Assembly: GCF_013409625.1 (NCBI RefSeq)
Contig: NZ_JACCBF010000001.1
Location: 1,801,001 to 1,865,000 of the forward strand
DNA: 64,000 bases
Origin: Nocardioides kongjuensis
GTDB lineage: Bacteria > Actinomycetota > Actinomycetes > Propionibacteriales > Nocardioidaceae
Direction: 5' to 3'
A model generated the notes under the pieces. It saw nothing but the letters and a program-made list of their open reading frames with translations. It was not told the DNA's origin and did no database searches. Below, piece after piece: positions 1 to 8,862 of the stretch. Made by a program: the position numbers and the translations under genes. Every line of letters begins with the position of its first letter. Within the stretch, counting starts at the first letter, position 1.

Positions 1-1320
1 ACGGTGCAGGTAGCGCAGGGTCAGGTCGGCGAGGTCGTAGGAGCGCTGGTCGGGCGCGACGAGGTACGCCGCCAGCGCGGTGTCCTCCGCGACGCCGGCC
101 AGGGTCCAGCCCTGGGCGACGAGCGCGTGCAGCGGGCCCTTGGCGTCGTGCAGCACCTTCGGTCGTGCCGGGTCGGCCAGCCAGGCGGCGAGCGCGGCGT
201 CGTCGGCAGGGGTGAGCGAGGCGACGTCGAGGTAGGCGGCGCGCCCGTCGGCCAGGGCCAGGGCGAGGCCGTCGACCCGGCCGGTGCCGCTGCCCCAGGC
301 ACCGCGGACCGAGAGACCGACGGTGGCGTCGCCGATCTCCGCAAGCCAGGGGCCGACCTCGTCGGCGCCGAGGGTGGTGCCGTCGAGCTCGACGCCGGCC
401 TCGACCTGGACGTCCTCGCCCGGAGCGACCACGTCGAGGATCCGGGTGCGCAGCTCGCCGCGGAACTCGAGCTCGTCGAGCAGCTCGAGCGCCGCCGCGC
501 GGTCCCACTCCTTGAGCACCAGGTCGTCGATGGCGATCCCGAGGTCGAGGTCGCGCACGAGCGCGTTGAGGCGACGGTTGCGGATCACGTCACCGAGGTG
601 CTCGCGGAACGCCTCGCCCTTCTTGCCGGTGATCTTGTCGGCCTGGGCGATGACGTTGTCGAGGCCGTCGTAGGTGTTGATCCACTTCGCGGCGAAGCCG
701 GCACCGACGCCCGGGACACCGGGCAGGTTGTCGGACTGCTCCCCCACGATCGCGGCGAGCTCGGGGTAGCGGTGCGGCGGGACGCCGTACTTGTCCTCCA
801 CGAAGGCGGGCGTCATCCGGGACAGGTCGGAGACGCCGCGCATCGGGTAGAGCACGGTGGATCGGTCGGTCACCAGCTGGATCGAGTCGCGGTCACCGGT
901 GAGGATCAGCACCTCGAGGCCGCTGGTCTCGTCGGCGAGTGCCTGGGTGACCAGGGTGGCGATGATGTCGTCGGCCTCGTAGCCCGGCACCTTGATGAAC
1001 GGGATCGAGAACGACGTCAGCATCCGCTCGATCAGCGGCAGCTGGCTGCTGAACTCGCCGGGGGTCTTGTTGCGCTTGGCCTTGTACTCGGAGTACTCCT
1101 CGGTGCGGAAGGTCTGCCGCGAGACGTCGAAGGCGACGGCGACGTGGGTCGGCTGCTCGTCGCGCAGCACGTTGACCAGCATCGAGGTGAACCCGTAGAC
1201 CGCGTTGGTGTTCTGCCCCGTCGCCGTCGAGAAGTTCTCGACGGGCAGGGCGAAGAAGGCGCGGTAGGCCAGCGAGTGTCCGTCCAGGAGGAGGAGTCGC
1301 GGGCGGGTCGTCTCCGTCAT
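1..1320 (-). CDS. polA: DNA polymerase I, N-terminal part (runs off the window)
   Basis: This is the first 440 codons of DNA polymerase I, read from the ATG at 1320 towards base 1; the rest lies outside. Residues about 5-290 are the 5'-3' exonuclease (flap nuclease) domain, beginning LLLLDGHSLAYRAFFAL, with acidic motifs such as GYEADDIIATL and LTGDRDSIQLV and the helix-hairpin-helix stretch LPGVPGVGAGFAAKW. From about residue 310 a domain in the position of the 3'-5' proofreading exonuclease begins, but the usual acidic DxE motif is not visible, as is common in actinobacterial PolA. The polymerase domain is not in view. The enzyme removes RNA primers and fills repair gaps. It is transcribed divergently from the thioesterase gene at 1374. 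Confidence 0.93.
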   Translation of the reverse strand, partial: MTETTRPRLLLLDGHSLAYRAFFALPVENFSTATGQNTNAVYGFTSMLVNVLRDEQPTHVAVAFDVSRQTFRTEEYSEYKAKRNKTPGEFSSQLPLIERMLTSFSIPFIKVPGYEADDIIATLVTQALADETSGLEVLILTGDRDSIQLVTDRSTVLYPMRGVSDLSRMTPAFVEDKYGVPPHRYPELAAIVGEQSDNLPGVPGVGAGFAAKWINTYDGLDNVIAQADKITGKKGEAFREHLGDVIRNRRLNALVRDLDLGIAIDDLVLKEWDRAAALELLDELEFRGELRTRILDVVAPGEDVQVEAGVELDGTTLGADEVGPWLAEIGDATVGLSVRGAWGSGTGRVDGLALALADGRAAYLDVASLTPADDAALAAWLADPARPKVLHDAKGPLHALVAQGWTLAGVAEDTALAAYLVAPDQRSYDLADLTLRYLHR

Positions 1321-1338
1321 GTGGTGAGGCACCCGCCG

Positions 1339-1344
1339 ACTCTA
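1339..1344 (-). promoter_or_regulatory. candidate -10 box for polA
   Basis: TAGAGT on the minus strand fits the actinobacterial TANNNT -10 consensus and lies 18 bases before the polA ATG. No clear -35 box is visible. Confidence 0.4.
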
Positions 1345-1359
1345 CCGATGCCCTCCGAC

Positions 1360-1365
1360 TATCGT
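1360..1365 (+). promoter_or_regulatory. candidate leaderless -10 box for the hotdog thioesterase
   Basis: TATCGT (TANNNT) ends 8 bases before the ATG at 1374. No Shine-Dalgarno sequence lies in the gap, so transcription would begin at or next to the start codon, giving a leaderless mRNA. Confidence 0.45.
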
Positions 1366-1373
1366 TTCGGCCC

Positions 1374-1796
1374 ATGACGACCATCGACGAGATCGCCGAG
1401 TACATGCGCTCCCACATGGGCGCGCTCAACGAGCGGATGGGCATCGAGCTCGTCGAGGTCACCGCGGACCGTGTCGTCGCCACCATGCCCGTCGAGGGCA
1501 ACACCCAGCCCTACGGCCTGCTCCACGGCGGCGCCTCGGTCGTTCTCGCCGAGACCCTGGGCTCGGTCGCGGCCGCGATCCACGCCGGTCCCGACCGGTT
1601 CGCCGTCGGCACCGACATCAACGCCACCCACCACCGCTCGGCGACCTCGGGGGTCGTCACGGGCGTCGCGACGCCGCTGCACCGCGGGCGCACCATGGCC
1701 AGCTTCGAGATCGTCGTCAGCGACGACGCGGGCCGGCGCGTGTGCACGTCCCGGATCACCTGCGCCCTGCTCGAGCGCGACCCGGGCAGGAAGTAG
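1374..1796 (+). CDS. PaaI-family hotdog thioesterase
   Basis: A 140-residue single hotdog-fold protein of the PaaI/YdiI acyl-CoA thioesterase type. The family hydrolyses aryl- or acyl-CoA thioesters in the cytoplasm, usually as a tetramer. The diagnostic stretch is LLHGGASVVLAETLGS at about residues 43-58, where the HGG turn precedes the long hotdog helix carrying the catalytic acidic residue. The later strands (GVVTGVATPLHRGRTMASFEI) complete the fold. The length is normal for the family. The ATG has no ribosome-binding site but sits 8 bases after a TANNNT box. The gene is divergent from polA and converges on the GNAT gene, with 3 bases between the stop codons. The substrate cannot be read from the sequence; 1,4-dihydroxy-2-naphthoyl-CoA is one possibility. 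Confidence 0.85.
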   Translation: MTTIDEIAEYMRSHMGALNERMGIELVEVTADRVVATMPVEGNTQPYGLLHGGASVVLAETLGSVAAAIHAGPDRFAVGTDINATHHRSATSGVVTGVATPLHRGRTMASFEIVVSDDAGRRVCTSRITCALLERDPGRK

Positions 1797-1799
1797 CCC

Positions 1800-2390
1800 T
1801 CAGGCCTGCTCCGGCTCCGGGAGGGCGAGCCGCTCGGTGCGCGCCCGGCGCAGCGAGCGGCGGGCCGCGAGCACCCGGCTGCGGCTGCCGTCGACGCCGG
1901 CCTGCTGGCGCTGCGGCGAGACCCGGCTGCGCAGCAGCGTCGTCGGCGCGATCCGGTACATCACGACCGGCGCCAGGCCCAGGCGCGCCATGAACCGGTT
2001 GGACTCGCGCGAGGAGTGCGGAACCGCGGTGACGACGTGCAGGATGCCGTTCTCCTCCGCGAACGAGGTGGCGGCCTCCATCAGCGCGTGCCCGACCCCG
2101 TGCCGGCGGCAGGCGTCGAACACCCGGGGGTGGATGGACTGGACGCAGGGCTCGAGGTTGAGGGGCGACAGGGTGGTGATCCGCAGGTAGACCGCACCGG
2201 CCACCTGGCCGTCGTACTCGACGACGACGAGGCGCTGCTCGGGCGAGGCCGCGGCGGCCTTGACGACCAGCTCGACGTCGGCGACCTGCTCGGCCGGGTC
2301 GGCCCGGCGTACGGCGTCGCTCCAGAGCTCGGCCAGCACCGGTGCATCGTCACGCGTCGCGATGCGCGTCGTCAGCGAGTAGCGACTCAT
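1800..2390 (-). CDS. GNAT family N-acetyltransferase
   Basis: A 196-residue GCN5-related acetyltransferase. Residues about 5-150 form the GNAT fold. The acetyl-CoA pyrophosphate loop is CRRHGVGHALMEAA near residues 95-108, followed by the strand HVVTAVPHSS and a C-terminal GNAT motif (NRFMARLGLAPVVMYRI). A basic tail of about 40 residues rich in Arg and Ser (LRRARTERL) follows the domain. The acceptor substrate is unknown. The start ATG at 2390 has a purine-rich GAGGACAGGG upstream. The gene diverges from the amino-acid importer at 2609; the 218-base gap holds a candidate operator at 2427-2448. Confidence 0.8.
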   Translation of the reverse strand: MSRYSLTTRIATRDDAPVLAELWSDAVRRADPAEQVADVELVVKAAAASPEQRLVVVEYDGQVAGAVYLRITTLSPLNLEPCVQSIHPRVFDACRRHGVGHALMEAATSFAEENGILHVVTAVPHSSRESNRFMARLGLAPVVMYRIAPTTLLRSRVSPQRQQAGVDGSRSRVLAARRSLRRARTERLALPEPEQA

Positions 2391-2426
2391 CCCGACCCTG
2401 TCCTCCCTCGACCCCCACGGACACCA

Positions 2427-2448
2427 GACCGCTCGGTCCCGAACGGTC
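2427..2448. promoter_or_regulatory. 22-bp imperfect palindrome, candidate repressor operator
   Basis: The half-sites GACCGCTCGG and CCGAACGGTC flank a 2-base centre, with 9 of 10 arm positions symmetric. It lies in the divergent region between the GNAT gene and the amino-acid importer. Its length and form resemble TetR-family operators. No cognate regulator is encoded nearby. Confidence 0.35.
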
Positions 2449-2595
2449 AGGCGGACACATTACGCCCACCGTCCGGCCGACCGACAGGGGCAGGGCCGCC
2501 CCCAGTCATCCGATGTTCTCGTATCCGAGACAAGAATGCCCGCCACCGGCGGAAGCGGGCCGCCGGGAGCCTAGAGGCGCCCGGCTGCCGGGGCC

Positions 2596-2601
2596 TAGAG
2601 T
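2596..2601 (+). promoter_or_regulatory. candidate leaderless -10 box for the amino-acid binding protein
   Basis: TAGAGT (TANNNT) sits exactly 7 bases before the ATG at 2609, with no Shine-Dalgarno sequence between. A second CCTAGAG copy lies about 25 bases upstream. Confidence 0.5.
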
Positions 2602-2608
2602 GCCGCTC

Positions 2609-3397
2609 ATGCAGAAGTCGCGCATCACCGCCCTCACCATCACGGCCCTCGCCACCCTCGCGCTCACCGCCTGTGGCTCCGAGGACAGCGCCAAGTCCGC
2701 CACCGGCGCCGAGCTCATCAAGAAGGACACCCTCACCGTCTGCTCGGACGTGCCCTACCCGCCGTTCGAGGACTTCGACAAGTCCAGCGACACCGGCTTC
2801 AAGGGCTTCGACGTCGACGTCATCAGCTCCGTCGCCGAGCAGCTCGACCTGAAGCTGAAGATCCAGGACTCGTCCTTCGACGCCCTGCAGAGCGGCCAGG
2901 CGCTCAACGCCGGCCAGTGCGACCTCGTCGCGTCGGCGATGACCATCACCGACGACCGCAAGAAGAACCTCGACTTCTCCGACGGCTACTACGCCTCGAA
3001 GCAGTCCCTGCTGGTCCCCGCCGACAGCAAGATCGCCTCGATCGGCGACCTCGACGGCGTCAAGGTCGGCGTGCAGCAGGGCACCACCGGCAAGACGTAC
3101 ACCGAGGAGAACGCCAAGGGCGCCGACATCGTGACCTTCCCGAGCGACGCCGAGATGTACCAGGCGATCAAGGCCGGCCAGGTCCAGGCTCTGCTGCAGG
3201 ACCTCCCGGTCAACCTCAACCACGTGGCCGACGGCGGCTTCAAGATCGTCGAGACCTACGACACCGACGAGGAGTACGGCTTCGCCATCAAGAAGGGCAA
3301 CAGCCAGCTCGTCAAGGACGTGAACGGCGCCCTCGAGAAGATGCACAGCGACGGCAGCTACGACACGATCTACAACAAGTACTTCGAGGTGAAGTGA
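2609..3397 (+). CDS. polar amino-acid ABC importer, substrate-binding lipoprotein
   Basis: A 262-residue family 3 solute-binding protein (SBP_bac_3). A lipoprotein signal peptide ends in LTAC, with Cys22 as the lipidated residue, so the mature protein is tethered outside the membrane. The two-lobed binding domain follows. Typical blocks are LTVCSDVPYPPFEDFD, GFKGFDVDVISSVA, DLVASAMTIT and VGVQQGTTGKTY. The likely ligand is a polar or charged amino acid such as Gln, Glu or Cys, but it cannot be fixed from sequence. The ATG at 2609 was chosen because the signal peptide starts there and a TANNNT box sits 7 bases upstream. The stop overlaps the permease GTG by 4 bases (GTGA). Confidence 0.92.
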   Translation: MQKSRITALTITALATLALTACGSEDSAKSATGAELIKKDTLTVCSDVPYPPFEDFDKSSDTGFKGFDVDVISSVAEQLDLKLKIQDSSFDALQSGQALNAGQCDLVASAMTITDDRKKNLDFSDGYYASKQSLLVPADSKIASIGDLDGVKVGVQQGTTGKTYTEENAKGADIVTFPSDAEMYQAIKAGQVQALLQDLPVNLNHVADGGFKIVETYDTDEEYGFAIKKGNSQLVKDVNGALEKMHSDGSYDTIYNKYFEVK

Positions 3398-4203
3398 AGC
3401 GCACGACGCGGCGCCGGCTGGTCATCTGGGGCATCAATCTCCTCGTCGTCGCCCTCATCGCTCTCGTCGTCCTGGTGGCCGACTGGAGCACGATCCGGCA
3501 GAACTTCTGGAACCCCGGTGGCGTCAGCCCGGGCAGTGACGGCAACTGGGGCGACCTGATCACGACGGGCGCGGTCAACACGGCGATCTACACCGTGATC
3601 GCGTTCGCGGGCGGACTCACGTTCGCGCTCGTGCTCGCCCTGGCTCGCCTGTCGCCGATCGCGACGCTGCGCTGGATCGCGACGGCGTACGTCGAGTTCT
3701 TCCGCGGCCTGCCGGCGCTGATCGTGATCCTGTTCATGGGCACCGGTGTGCCGATCGCCTTCGGCTGGACTCCGCCCGGTGGCCTCGTCGGCGCCGGCCT
3801 GATCGCGCTGATCATGGTGGCGGCGGCGTACATCTCCGAGACCCTGCGCGCCGGCATCCAGGCCGTGCCGAAGGGCCAGACCGAGGCGGCCCGCTCGCTC
3901 GGCATGAGCGGCACCGCGACGATGTTCAAGATCGTGCTCCCCCAGGCGTTCCGCGTGGTCATCCCGCCGCTCACCAACGAGTTCGTGCTGCTGATCAAGG
4001 ACACGGCACTGCTCTCGGTGATCGGCTCGACGGTCGACACCCGCGAGCTGACCAACGTCGCCCGCGACTTCCAGTCGTCGGGCCCGTCGGCCGGCACCGC
4101 GACCAGCCTGATCCAGGCGGCCCTGATCTACCTGGTGATCACGATCCCGTTGACCCAGCTCGTGGCCTGGCAGGAGCGCCGGCAGAGGAAGGCGACCCGA
4201 TGA
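3394..4203 (+). CDS. polar amino-acid ABC importer, permease
   Basis: A 269-residue membrane permease of the HisMQ/GltJK type. A first membrane helix ([18 protein letters not shown]) is followed by a non-conserved loop and a core of about five helices. The EAA loop that docks on the ATPase is [20 protein letters not shown] at about residues 150-170. A single permease gene implies a homodimeric channel. The GTG start at 3394 overlaps the stop of the binding protein, and the stop overlaps the ATG of the ATPase (ATGA), so the three genes form a tight operon. The frame stays open far upstream, but the conserved protein begins at VKRTTRRRL. Confidence 0.92.
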   Translation: MKRTTRRRLVIWGINLLVVALIALVVLVADWSTIRQNFWNPGGVSPGSDGNWGDLITTGAVNTAIYTVIAFAGGLTFALVLALARLSPIATLRWIATAYVEFFRGLPALIVILFMGTGVPIAFGWTPPGGLVGAGLIALIMVAAAYISETLRAGIQAVPKGQTEAARSLGMSGTATMFKIVLPQAFRVVIPPLTNEFVLLIKDTALLSVIGSTVDTRELTNVARDFQSSGPSAGTATSLIQAALIYLVITIPLTQLVAWQERRQRKATR

Positions 4204-4961
4204 ACTCCCCCCACCTCGCCAACGGCGAGCCGGTCCCGGCGATCGCGGTCCGTGGCCTGCACAAGCACTACGGCAACCACGAGGTCCTCAAGGGCATCGA
4301 CTTCTTCGTCGACGCCGGCCAGGTCGTCTGCGTCATCGGTCCCTCAGGATCGGGCAAGTCGACGCTGCTGCGCTGCGTCAACCGGCTCGAGGAGCCCAGC
4401 GCCGGCGAGATCCTGATCGAGGGCGTCGACATCTGCGACCCCGAGACGGACCTCGACGAGATGCGTTCGCGCATCGGCATGGTGTTCCAGCAGTTCAACC
4501 TGTTCCCCCACCTGTCGGTCCTCAAGAACCTCACCCTGGCCCAGCGCAACGTGCGGGGTCGGAGCAAGGACGAGGCGGTCCAGATCGCCCGGCAGAACCT
4601 CGAGAAGGTCGGCCTGTCGACCAAGGAGTCGGCCTACCCCGCCCACCTCTCCGGCGGTCAGCAGCAGCGCGTGGCGATCGCCCGCGCGCTGTCGATGAAG
4701 CCCGACATGATGCTCTTCGACGAGCCCACCAGCGCCCTCGACCCGGAGCTGGTCGGCGACGTCCTGGGCGTCATGAAGGAGCTCGCGCAGGAGGGCATGA
4801 CGATGATGGTCGTCACCCACGAGATGGGCTTCGCCCGCGAGGTCGGCGACAAGCTGGTCTTCATGGACGGCGGCGTCGTCGTCGAGGAGGGCCTGCCGGT
4901 CGAGGTGCTGTCGAACCCGCAGCACGAGCGGACCCAGTCGTTCCTCTCGAAGGTGCTCTGA
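4200..4961 (+). CDS. polar amino-acid ABC importer, ATP-binding protein
   Basis: A 253-residue ATPase of the GlnQ/HisP family that powers the permease at 3394. Motifs seen are Walker [10 protein letters not shown] at about residues 48-56, a Q-loop in [12 protein letters not shown], the signature [15 protein letters not shown], Walker [15 protein letters not shown] and the switch histidine in VVTHEMGF. About 17 N-terminal residues precede the usual family start. It is the last gene of the operon, and a strong inverted repeat at 4977-5014 follows 15 bases after the stop. Confidence 0.93.
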   Translation: MNSPHLANGEPVPAIAVRGLHKHYGNHEVLKGIDFFVDAGQVVCVIGPSGSGKSTLLRCVNRLEEPSAGEILIEGVDICDPETDLDEMRSRIGMVFQQFNLFPHLSVLKNLTLAQRNVRGRSKDEAVQIARQNLEKVGLSTKESAYPAHLSGGQQQRVAIARALSMKPDMMLFDEPTSALDPELVGDVLGVMKELAQEGMTMMVVTHEMGFAREVGDKLVFMDGGVVVEEGLPVEVLSNPQHERTQSFLSKVL

Positions 4962-4976
4962 CCCCCAGGGTCGACA

Positions 4977-5014
4977 CGAAGGCCCGGGCGGATGATGATC
5001 CGCCCGGGCCTTCG
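4977..5014. terminator. bidirectional terminator between the two amino-acid importers
   Basis: CGAAGGCCCGGGCGGA (4977-4992) pairs perfectly with 4999-5014, and one further T-A pair leaves a 4-base loop. It lies between two convergent genes, so it can serve both strands. There is no long T tract. Confidence 0.8.
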
Positions 5015-5035
5015 TCGTACGTCGCGCAGGACGCG

Positions 5036-5761
5036 CTACACGTCGCCGCCGAGGTAGGCGGCCTTGACCGCCGGGTCGACAGCGAGCTCGGCGCCCTTGC
5101 CGGACCGGACGATCTCGCCGGTCTCGAGGATGTGGGCGTCGTGCGAGCGCTTGAGCGCCTGCGCGGCGTTCTGCTCCACCAGCAGGACGGTGGTGCCCTG
5201 TTCGTTGATCTCCGTGATGATCGTGAAGATCTGCTGGATCAGCTTGGGCGCGAGACCCATCGACGGCTCGTCGAGCAGCAGCAGCTTGGGCCGCGACATC
5301 AGCGCCCGTCCGATGGCCAGCATCTGCTGCTCGCCGCCGGACATGCTGCCGGCCGCCTGCTTCTCGCGCTCCTTCAACCGTGGGAACAGCGTGAACACCC
5401 GCTCCAGGTCCTCCCGGTAGGCCGCGGTCTTGCGGTCCTTGCGCAGGAAGGCGCCCATGTCGAGGTTCTCGCTCACGGTCATCCCGGGGAAGCAGCCGCG
5501 CCCCTCGGGGGACTGGCTGATCCCCCGCTTGACCCGTTCGAAGGGCGCGAGGTGCGTGATGTCCTCACCCTGGAACCGGATCGCGCCGCCACGCACCTTG
5601 CGCAGGCCCGAGACCGTCTTGAGCGTGGTCGTCTTGCCGGCGCCGTTGGCACCGACCAGCGAGGTCACCGTGCCCTCGGGCACGGAGAAGCTCACGCCCC
5701 GGATGGCCTCGATGTGGCCGTAGTTGACCTGAAGGTCCTCGACCTCAAGAAGCATCTTCAT
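5036..5761 (-). CDS. livF: branched-chain amino-acid ABC importer, ATP-binding protein LivF
   Basis: A 241-residue ATPase of the LivF type, one of two ATPases of the branched-chain amino-acid importer encoded from 10014 down to here. Walker A is GANGAGKTT, the signature is MSGGEQQMLAIGRAL, Walker B is LLLLDEPSMGLAP, and the H-loop is replaced by the family-typical LVEQNAAQAL. It is the last gene of the operon, and its start overlaps the end of livG by 17 bases. The shared hairpin at 4977-5014 lies just downstream. Confidence 0.93.
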   Translation of the reverse strand: MKMLLEVEDLQVNYGHIEAIRGVSFSVPEGTVTSLVGANGAGKTTTLKTVSGLRKVRGGAIRFQGEDITHLAPFERVKRGISQSPEGRGCFPGMTVSENLDMGAFLRKDRKTAAYREDLERVFTLFPRLKEREKQAAGSMSGGEQQMLAIGRALMSRPKLLLLDEPSMGLAPKLIQQIFTIITEINEQGTTVLLVEQNAAQALKRSHDAHILETGEIVRSGKGAELAVDPAVKAAYLGGDV

Positions 5762-6563
5762 CCACTCCCAGGTAGGCGGCGATGACCGCCGGGTTGTCGC
5801 GGATCTCGGCGGGGACGCCCTCCGCGATCTTGCGACCGAACTCGAGCACGACGATCCGGTCGGTGACGCCCATGACCAGCCGCATGTCGTGCTCGATCAG
5901 CAGCACGGTGTAGCCGGCGTCGCGCACCTTGCGGATCAGCTCCATGAGCTTGACCTTCTCGGCGGGGTTGAAGCCCGCCGCCGGCTCGTCGAGGCACAGC
6001 AGCTTCGGGCCGGTGCCCATCGCCCGTGCGATCTCGAGCCGGCGCTGGTCGCCGTAGGACAGGTTGGCGGCCAGCTCGTCGTGCCGGGCGGTGATCCCGA
6101 CCAGGTGGAGGAGCTCCTTGGCCCGCTCCTGCGAGGCGGCCTCGGTACGGCGGTGCCGTGGGGTGCGCAGCAGCGCGTCCCAGAAGCCGACCTTGCTGTG
6201 GGCGTCGGTGCCGACCAGCACGTTCTCGAGCACCGTCATCGACTTGAACAGCCGGATGTTCTGGAACGTCCGGGCCAGGCCGAGCTTGGTGATCTTGTGC
6301 TTCTTCATCCTCGACAGCGGGTTGCCGTCGAAGCGGACCTGTCCCGAGGTCGGCCGGTAGACACCCGTCATGACGTTGAAGCAGGTGGTCTTGCCCGCGC
6401 CGTTGGGCCCGATCAGGCCGAGGATCTCGCCCTCGCGGATCTCGAAGCTGACGTCGTCGAGAGCGGTCAGACCGCCGAACCGCAAGGTGACGTGGTCGAC
6501 CTCGAGCAGCGCCTTGCGCTCCCCCGACGCGGCCATCGTCTGCTCAGTCGTCTGCTCAGGCAT
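5745..6563 (-). CDS. livG: branched-chain amino-acid ABC importer, ATP-binding protein LivG
   Basis: A 272-residue LivG-type ATPase. About 17 variable residues come first, then the domain: [21 protein letters not shown], Walker [10 protein letters not shown] at about residues 52-60, the LivG-specific insert after [20 protein letters not shown], the signature [15 protein letters not shown], Walker [14 protein letters not shown] and the switch [11 protein letters not shown]. It forms a heterodimer with LivF at the inner face of the LivH-LivM channel. The start overlaps the livM end by 8 bases. A later start at the residues [16 protein letters not shown] is possible. Confidence 0.92.
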   Translation of the reverse strand: MPEQTTEQTMAASGERKALLEVDHVTLRFGGLTALDDVSFEIREGEILGLIGPNGAGKTTCFNVMTGVYRPTSGQVRFDGNPLSRMKKHKITKLGLARTFQNIRLFKSMTVLENVLVGTDAHSKVGFWDALLRTPRHRRTEAASQERAKELLHLVGITARHDELAANLSYGDQRRLEIARAMGTGPKLLCLDEPAAGFNPAEKVKLMELIRKVRDAGYTVLLIEHDMRLVMGVTDRIVVLEFGRKIAEGVPAEIRDNPAVIAAYLGVDEDAS

Positions 6564-7761
6564 TGGCGTCCTCCTCCAGCTCGCCCTCTTCGAGTGCCTC
6601 GATCTCCGCCTCGGCGGCCTTGGCCCGTCGGGTCCGGCCGGGCGGCAGCAGGCCCTCGGGGCGCCACACGGCCAGCGTCGTCAGCGCGACACCGAAGAGG
6701 AAGTAGCGATAGTCGTTGATCTCGCGGAACCGCTCGGGCAGGTAGACCACCAGCGCACCGCCGAGGACGGCGCCCCACCGGTTGCCGGCTCCACCGATGA
6801 CCACCGCGGCCACCAGCAGCATCGAGAACAGCAGCGGGAAGCTGTCCGGGCTGATGTAGCCGGCCTGGCTGCTGGCGAGGAAGGACCCCGACAGGCCGCC
6901 GATCGCGGCGCCGAGGGCGAAGGCCATCAGCTTGAAGCGGAAGGTCGGCACACCCATCAGCTCGGCGGCGTCCTCGTCCTCGCGCGTGGCCTCCCAGGCG
7001 CGTCCGACGCGGCTGTTCTTGACCAGCCGGTCGCCGCAGATGACCAGGATGAGCACGATCAGCAGCAGCCAGTAGTAGGGAATGGCGTCCTGGGAGCCGA
7101 AGATCAGGAAGGACGTCGGGTGGTCGTGGTCGAGGTGCGGGACGAACCCGTCCCACACGAGCCGCGGGATCTGGAACAGACCGCGCTCGCTCGGGTCGAC
7201 GAACGGGCCCTCGGGGTTCGGGCCGATGTTGGGCGGGTGCGGGATGTCCTTGATGCCGGACGCGGCACCGAGCCACTCGATGTTCTTGGCCGAGATCCGG
7301 ATGATCTCACCGAAGCCGAGCGTCACGATGGCGAGGTAGTCGCCGCGCACGCGCAGGGTCGGTGCACCGAGGATCACGCCGGTCACCATCGTCACCGCGA
7401 TCGCCACCGGCAGGACCAGGAAGAACGGCCAGGAGCCGTGGTACACCGTCAGCACACCGGTGGTGTAGGCACCGGTGGCGTAGAAGCCGACGTACCCGAG
7501 GTCGAGCAGGCCGGCGTAGCCGATGACGATGTTGAGGCCCACCGAGACGAGGGCGAACGCCGCGACGCTGAACATCACGCCGCCGAAGTCGGAGCCCGTC
7601 GTCGTGAGGATCGGCGGCCGCAGCAGCGGCAGGGCGAAGAAGAAGATGCCGATCAGGGCCAGGATCACCAGCCGGAGGGGCTTGGGCAGGGCCGCGTACC
7701 GGTCGAGCACGCCGTCCCACGCCGAGCCGACCGCCTGCAGCGACTTGCTGATTGCCGTCAT
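6556..7761 (-). CDS. livM: branched-chain amino-acid ABC importer, permease LivM
   Basis: A 401-residue LivM-type permease with about eight to ten membrane helices. Conserved LivM blocks include [21 protein letters not shown], the cytoplasmic loop [19 protein letters not shown] and the EAA-like [21 protein letters not shown]. The frame is open 32 codons further upstream, but the ATG at 7761 is preferred because it forms a TGATG junction with the livH stop. The C-terminus carries a charged tail ([16 protein letters not shown]). It forms the membrane channel with LivH. Confidence 0.91.
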   Translation of the reverse strand: MTAISKSLQAVGSAWDGVLDRYAALPKPLRLVILALIGIFFFALPLLRPPILTTTGSDFGGVMFSVAAFALVSVGLNIVIGYAGLLDLGYVGFYATGAYTTGVLTVYHGSWPFFLVLPVAIAVTMVTGVILGAPTLRVRGDYLAIVTLGFGEIIRISAKNIEWLGAASGIKDIPHPPNIGPNPEGPFVDPSERGLFQIPRLVWDGFVPHLDHDHPTSFLIFGSQDAIPYYWLLLIVLILVICGDRLVKNSRVGRAWEATREDEDAAELMGVPTFRFKLMAFALGAAIGGLSGSFLASSQAGYISPDSFPLLFSMLLVAAVVIGGAGNRWGAVLGGALVVYLPERFREINDYRYFLFGVALTTLAVWRPEGLLPPGRTRRAKAAEAEIEALEEGELEEDANA

Positions 7762-8762
7762 CACGCACGCGCCTTTCCGAGCGCCTCGCCCAGCAGGCCG
7801 GAGGGCCTGACGAGCAGGATCAGGACCAGGAGGATGAAGGCGAAGACGTCCTTCCACTCCGAACCGAAGATCGCAGAGCCGTAGCTCTCGGCGACGCCGA
7901 GGACCAGGCCACCCAGGAGGGCACCTCGCAGGTTGCCGATACCGCCGAGGACGGCGGCCGTGAACGCCTTGACGCCGAGGATGAAGCCGGCGTTCTGGCG
8001 GGTCGAGCCGACCTTGAGCATGTACAGGGTCGCGGCCGCACCGGCCATCAGACCACCGATGAGGAAGGTGCCCTGGATGACCCGGTTGGAGTTCACGCCC
8101 ATGAGTGCCGCGGCCTCGGGGTCCTGGGCCACGGCGCGGATGCCGCGACCGAACCTCGTGCGCCGCACGAAGGTGTCGAGGGCGACCATCATCAAGATGG
8201 CGGCGACGATGATGACGATGTCGACGTCGGTCACCGTGTAGTTGCCGACGTCGAAGAGCTCCTTCGGGTCGATGGTGACGGGGTTCGAGTAGACGTCACG
8301 GGCCTTGCCGACGTAGTCGGAGAGGTTGTCGTCGAGACCGAACCAGCCGGCGAACTTGTCGCGCAGGCCCATCGCCTCGGCGAGGGCGAAGGACGCGCCG
8401 ATCGCGGAGATGAGCGCGATGAGCTTCGGGGCGCCCTTGTTGATCAGTGGCCGGTAGGCCACCCGTTCGAGCAGGAGCGCCACTCCCGCGGACATGGCCA
8501 TGGCGGCGAGCAGCGCCACCGCCAGGATGGGCAAGGCCTTGCCCAGGCTCCACGTGACCGAGTCGGTGCCGTGGAAGAACACGAAGACCCATGCGACGGC
8601 GAAGGTGCCGTACATGAAGACCTCGGAGTGCGCGAAGTTGATGAGCTGCAGGACGCCGTAGACCATCGTGTAGCCGAGGGCGATCAGCGCGTAGATCGCG
8701 CCGAACACCAGGCCACCAACGGTGAACGCCGGCAGGTTGTTGATGAGAACGTCGAAGTGCAA
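7761..8762 (-). CDS. livH: branched-chain amino-acid ABC importer, permease LivH
   Basis: A 333-residue LivH-type permease. The N-terminal block [31 protein letters not shown] is split here only for description; its core [16 protein letters not shown] is diagnostic. The cytoplasmic coupling loop is [20 protein letters not shown]. An extracytoplasmic insert at about residues 125-160 ([20 protein letters not shown]) is longer than in E. coli LivH but usual in actinobacteria. The gene follows the binding-protein gene after 100 bases that contain a strong hairpin. Confidence 0.92.
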   Translation of the reverse strand: MHFDVLINNLPAFTVGGLVFGAIYALIALGYTMVYGVLQLINFAHSEVFMYGTFAVAWVFVFFHGTDSVTWSLGKALPILAVALLAAMAMSAGVALLLERVAYRPLINKGAPKLIALISAIGASFALAEAMGLRDKFAGWFGLDDNLSDYVGKARDVYSNPVTIDPKELFDVGNYTVTDVDIVIIVAAILMMVALDTFVRRTRFGRGIRAVAQDPEAAALMGVNSNRVIQGTFLIGGLMAGAAATLYMLKVGSTRQNAGFILGVKAFTAAVLGGIGNLRGALLGGLVLGVAESYGSAIFGSEWKDVFAFILLVLILLVRPSGLLGEALGKARA

Positions 8763-8793
8763 GGGATCCCCCCAGTCGCCGGTCTTGACTCGA

Positions 8794-8827
8794 CTGCGGC
8801 CGGGGGGCGGTGGCCCCCCGGCCGCAG
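8794..8827 (-). terminator. intercistronic hairpin between the liv binding protein and livH
   Basis: CTGCGGCCGGGGGGC (8794-8808) pairs perfectly with 8813-8827 around a GGTG loop. It lies between the binding-protein stop and livH in one operon, without a T tract. It probably limits read-through or protects the upstream mRNA rather than ending the operon. Confidence 0.65.
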
Positions 8828-8862
8828 CTCAGCGGATGACGCGCGTGGTCACCCGCGGACGA

